Part shown: piece by piece, positions 61,101-64,000 of the stretch
Layout of the letters: each line of letters opens with the position of its first letter
How positions within the stretch are numbered: the stretch's first letter is position 1
Source of the DNA: Climacteris rufus
Taxonomy: Eukaryota > Chordata > Aves > Passeriformes > Climacteridae
Assembly (NCBI GenBank): GCA_013398175.1
Contig: VZRZ01004300.1
Coordinates: 1-64,000 of the forward strand
Direction: 5' to 3'
Length of the DNA: 64,000 bases
Notes under the pieces: model-generated
What the model saw: the letters and a program-made list of their open reading frames with translations, nothing else
What the model was told of the DNA's origin: nothing
Databases searched by the model: none
Made by a program: the position numbers and the translations under genes

Positions 61101-64000
61101 TATTGTTCTAGATATAGAACATACGGTGCTCTTGGTGGTGCTCCATCACAAGAATGCTTTGGGATAACCACTGGCTAAACCTACCCAGGGATATATTTAG
61201 AAAGATGTTCTCTAACCATATCACTCAACTGGTTTTGCTTCCTCTGTTATCAGCACCAGGCTTTCTAGGATGCATTGCTTTTGCAGTACAGGTACTTCTG
61301 GCTGTGTGCGCATTCCCACATCTGAGGGCTACTGGATTACTGGGTATGCCAGTCTAGTCCACTACAGGTATAGAAGATTTAAACTCTGAAAGCAAGGCTA
61401 CATTATACACCTCTTTAGAGCTTTTTTGCTGACTGTTGCAAACACAGGTCATACCTGGACTAGCACAGTGTGGCAAAGAAGGGTCATGCATATGAACCAA
61501 TCACAGTGGGCTGATGAACAGTTTTGGGAAAAAGATATGGATTGTGACTCCCTATCATCTTAGAGCCTGGCCTTACCCAGTCATGGTGTATTCTACAATT
61601 TGAAGACCTAAAACTACATTAAGTGCAAGACTCAAACTATGACATGAAAAGTAGGTCCTGATTTGGTAAGTTGGTGCAAGGCTGTGAGATCAATTTCTGG
61701 TTCATAAACATTCATCTTTCAATTCTTTTAATATGTTTTTAAGGAGTTTTTAGAAATTTATTATTTGAGGAAAACAGAATTTACTGGAAAGGAAGGAAAA
61801 AGGTATGAAGTCATCTCCTATCGCTCTTTTCCTTAACCTGACTATCCAAGATATCCAAACAAATGCTGATATTCATATATGCATTGCATTTTTGAAAACT
61901 AGTTTTCAAACATGAAAGAGCAGTAGCTAAATCATCAGGAAACTGTTTGGTTTGCTAGGTTTCTCAAGTCCCTGAGTGTAACAGAAAAATAAAGGAGGCT
62001 GAAGAAAAGGCATGTTATCACAAAAAACAAAAAGTGAACAAATACTTTGAAACAAAAACAAGAGGGGGTTGTTGTTAGCAAATGCTAACATGCAGACTAC
62101 ACAGGATCACATGAGGTCCTTAAACTTTGAATCTTTTGAGAAGCAGGAAAGAGGACATCCAAGACCCCACAGAACCTTTATGCTGTGCAAAAGTTAAAAT
62201 GTATTTCCCAGTCAAAAGGATAACGTTAGTATTTTAGTGGTTTTACAAGTACACTGGAGCAAGAGAAATCTGCTGAACAAAGTACAAGCCTCTAGACCAG
62301 AGGCTGGCTGCTGTCCAGCCAGTATGGAACACAGGCAGAGTCAGCCAGCACAGACTCATCTGTGGAATACTACTGTAATATATCATCCCACTTTTGCCCA
62401 CCTGGGATCAAAAAAAAAAAATAATACTTGCTCCGTGATCCAAAGTACAAAGAATAGACTGACACATTTACTATTGCCACCCAATATACAGAAGCTATGT
62501 TGTCATTTTGATTTTACTTCTGCAAACTTCTCCCAGTCATTTTAAGCAAAGACTACTGAAAATGCCTTGTGCTTGGATAACGAGCAAAAGAACAACATAA
62601 CATCACAGTACAGAAATATTGCCACAAATACAAGACACTAAGCAAAGTTTAAGGGCATTTCAAAGTCACTAAGCTACGTTAAACTATCTCCATTCATACC
62701 AGAAATGAAGCCCATCTTCAGGAACAGTTCAATAATTTACAAGTGCATACTCCAAATGCTGAGGTTCAGAATCCATTATTATTCTTTCTAACAGCTGAAA
62801 CTGTACATACACTGTGAATTATGGCATTTCTCTTGCTATACTGCTAGGTTTTCAGCAAAAATTCATTCTGGTCATTAAATCTAAAGCAGAAGAAAAATAT
62901 TGATGACTCTACATGGTTGCTGAAGACTGTACAGAACCACTGTGAAAAAGGAAAAGGCTTAAAGGGGCTAAAAGGTCAACATAATGAATTTACTCTTTCT
63001 GTTAAGTATGGAACCTGTAGTTCCACAGTATTGCTATTAGTAATAAAATTGCTCCACTGCTCTATGGCCCAATAAACTGATCTTCAGGTGTTTCTAAACA
63101 AGTACACATATCGAAAAGGGATGTTCAGGCACAGATATGTTTAGCAGAGCTGTTTGATTTTCTAATTTATTAATTGAACTTAAAGGGTTTTGCACTGGGA
63201 CTCAATAGATTTGTGATTTATTTTCAAATATTAGAGCAATAGTAGAAGCAATATGGGGTAACTTTATATGATTATAATTATAGTATTTACTTTTCTAAAA
63301 AAAAAGGATTTGAAGATAATTTGCACACATTCAATACAAGCATATACTAACATCATAAATTATGTATATTTGGTGAAAAACTAATACTGTACCTAAATTA
63401 CTTAGGAACAAAAGTTCTTCATACAAAGAATATTTTATGCATATTTACTGAAAGGAAAACAAGGAATAGCCTGACACCAGAAACCTTAGAACAGATTAGA
63501 CAATATATCCAGAATCAGACAGAGAAACAGTATCTAGCCTGTACTATTTGAGAGAGAGCTCATTGCTCCGGGTCGTCTCAGAAACTGCACAGATGCTTCC
63601 ACCTGTGACTCCAGGAAAAGAGAAAATACAAGCAGTATAAAAGAGCCATAGTAATGCAACTTTCACAGTTGGAGAGAGGGTGTCCACAGTAAGAAATAGG
63701 GCTGTGTTCTGACCAAAAAACTTCCCTCTTGTTACTGGAAGTTGCCTCCATCTATTCAGTCTGGAAGGAGTTTGAACCAGTGCTCTTGTTCAGCATTCAG
63801 ATACAGCCCATGTTTGAAAGCAGAATCTAGAGGACATATGATAAATATGCAGGCAGACCTAAAGTCTACCCCATCCCTCCCTTTCCTCTTATTGCTTAGC
63901 AGTTTGATCCAAAACTCTCCAATGTACAGGGAAATCTTTGCAATGAACTTAAGCCTTGAACAGAAGGAATCACAGACAAACATTTAACACTCAACAAGTG

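Larger units (their letters stand above)
53257..64000. other. TNS3: Intron upstream of the central exon (partial)
   Basis: At least 10.7 kb of TNS3 intron. It contains the LTR-like element at 55.3-55.9 kb, the CR1 at 57.4-58.2 kb, a short AT run near 53640 and otherwise AT-rich unique sequence. I looked for the preceding tensin exon (the DPLIRWDSYENL-type peptide) and did not find it, so it should lie beyond 64000. Region 56420-56900 is somewhat GC-richer and unclassified. Confidence 0.8.

Overview
The window is nuclear DNA from a bird. The evidence is CR1 LINE fragments whose 3' ends carry the avian ATTCTATG-type tail repeats, ERV-type solo LTRs with heads familiar from avian genomes, AT-rich introns, one isolated CpG island, and a recognisable vertebrate gene with short exons spread over tens of kilobases. 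A single N at 2194 between two identical 2,075-bp blocks suggests a short-read scaffold.

One protein-coding gene runs through the whole window on the minus strand: TNS3 (tensin-3), a focal/fibrillar-adhesion adaptor. Eleven exons can be placed to the base by splice sites and phase. In transcript order they are 53256-51997, 41166-40988, 40637-40520, 40464-40378, 17684-17513, 15161-14521, 13897-13811, 10789-10661, 8356-8261, 5558-5481 and 3800-3723. They join into one open frame of 2,925 nt (975 codons) covering the serine-rich disordered centre, the whole SH2 domain and the SH2-PTB linker. The upstream exons (PTP/C2-like N-terminal half) should lie beyond base 64000, and the PTB exons beyond base 1.

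Two duplications disturb the gene model. Bases 119-2193 and 2195-4269 are the same sequence on either side of one N, so the linker exon appears twice. This is almost certainly an unmerged contig overlap. Bases 40111-40355 and 40356-40600 are a perfect 245-bp tandem duplication that copies exon 4 whole and part of exon 3.

Region by region: 1-118 is GC-rich and unexplained. 119-15161 holds the C-terminal exons with a CR1 at 12.65-13.17 kb. 17.7-40.1 kb is a 22-kb intron holding a CR1 between two solo LTRs (18.1-20.7 kb) and a CpG island (28.8-29.75 kb). That island contains a minus-strand ATG and donor whose phase matches exon 5, so it may be an internal promoter for a short SH2-PTB tensin-3. 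41.2-52 kb is an intron with old CR1 pieces and a long hairpin. 52-53.3 kb is the large central exon. 53.3-64 kb is upstream intron with an LTR-like element and a CR1. I see no second protein-coding gene, tRNA, rRNA or CRISPR. The most interesting biological lead is the internal CpG island; the clearest technical lead is the pair of duplications.
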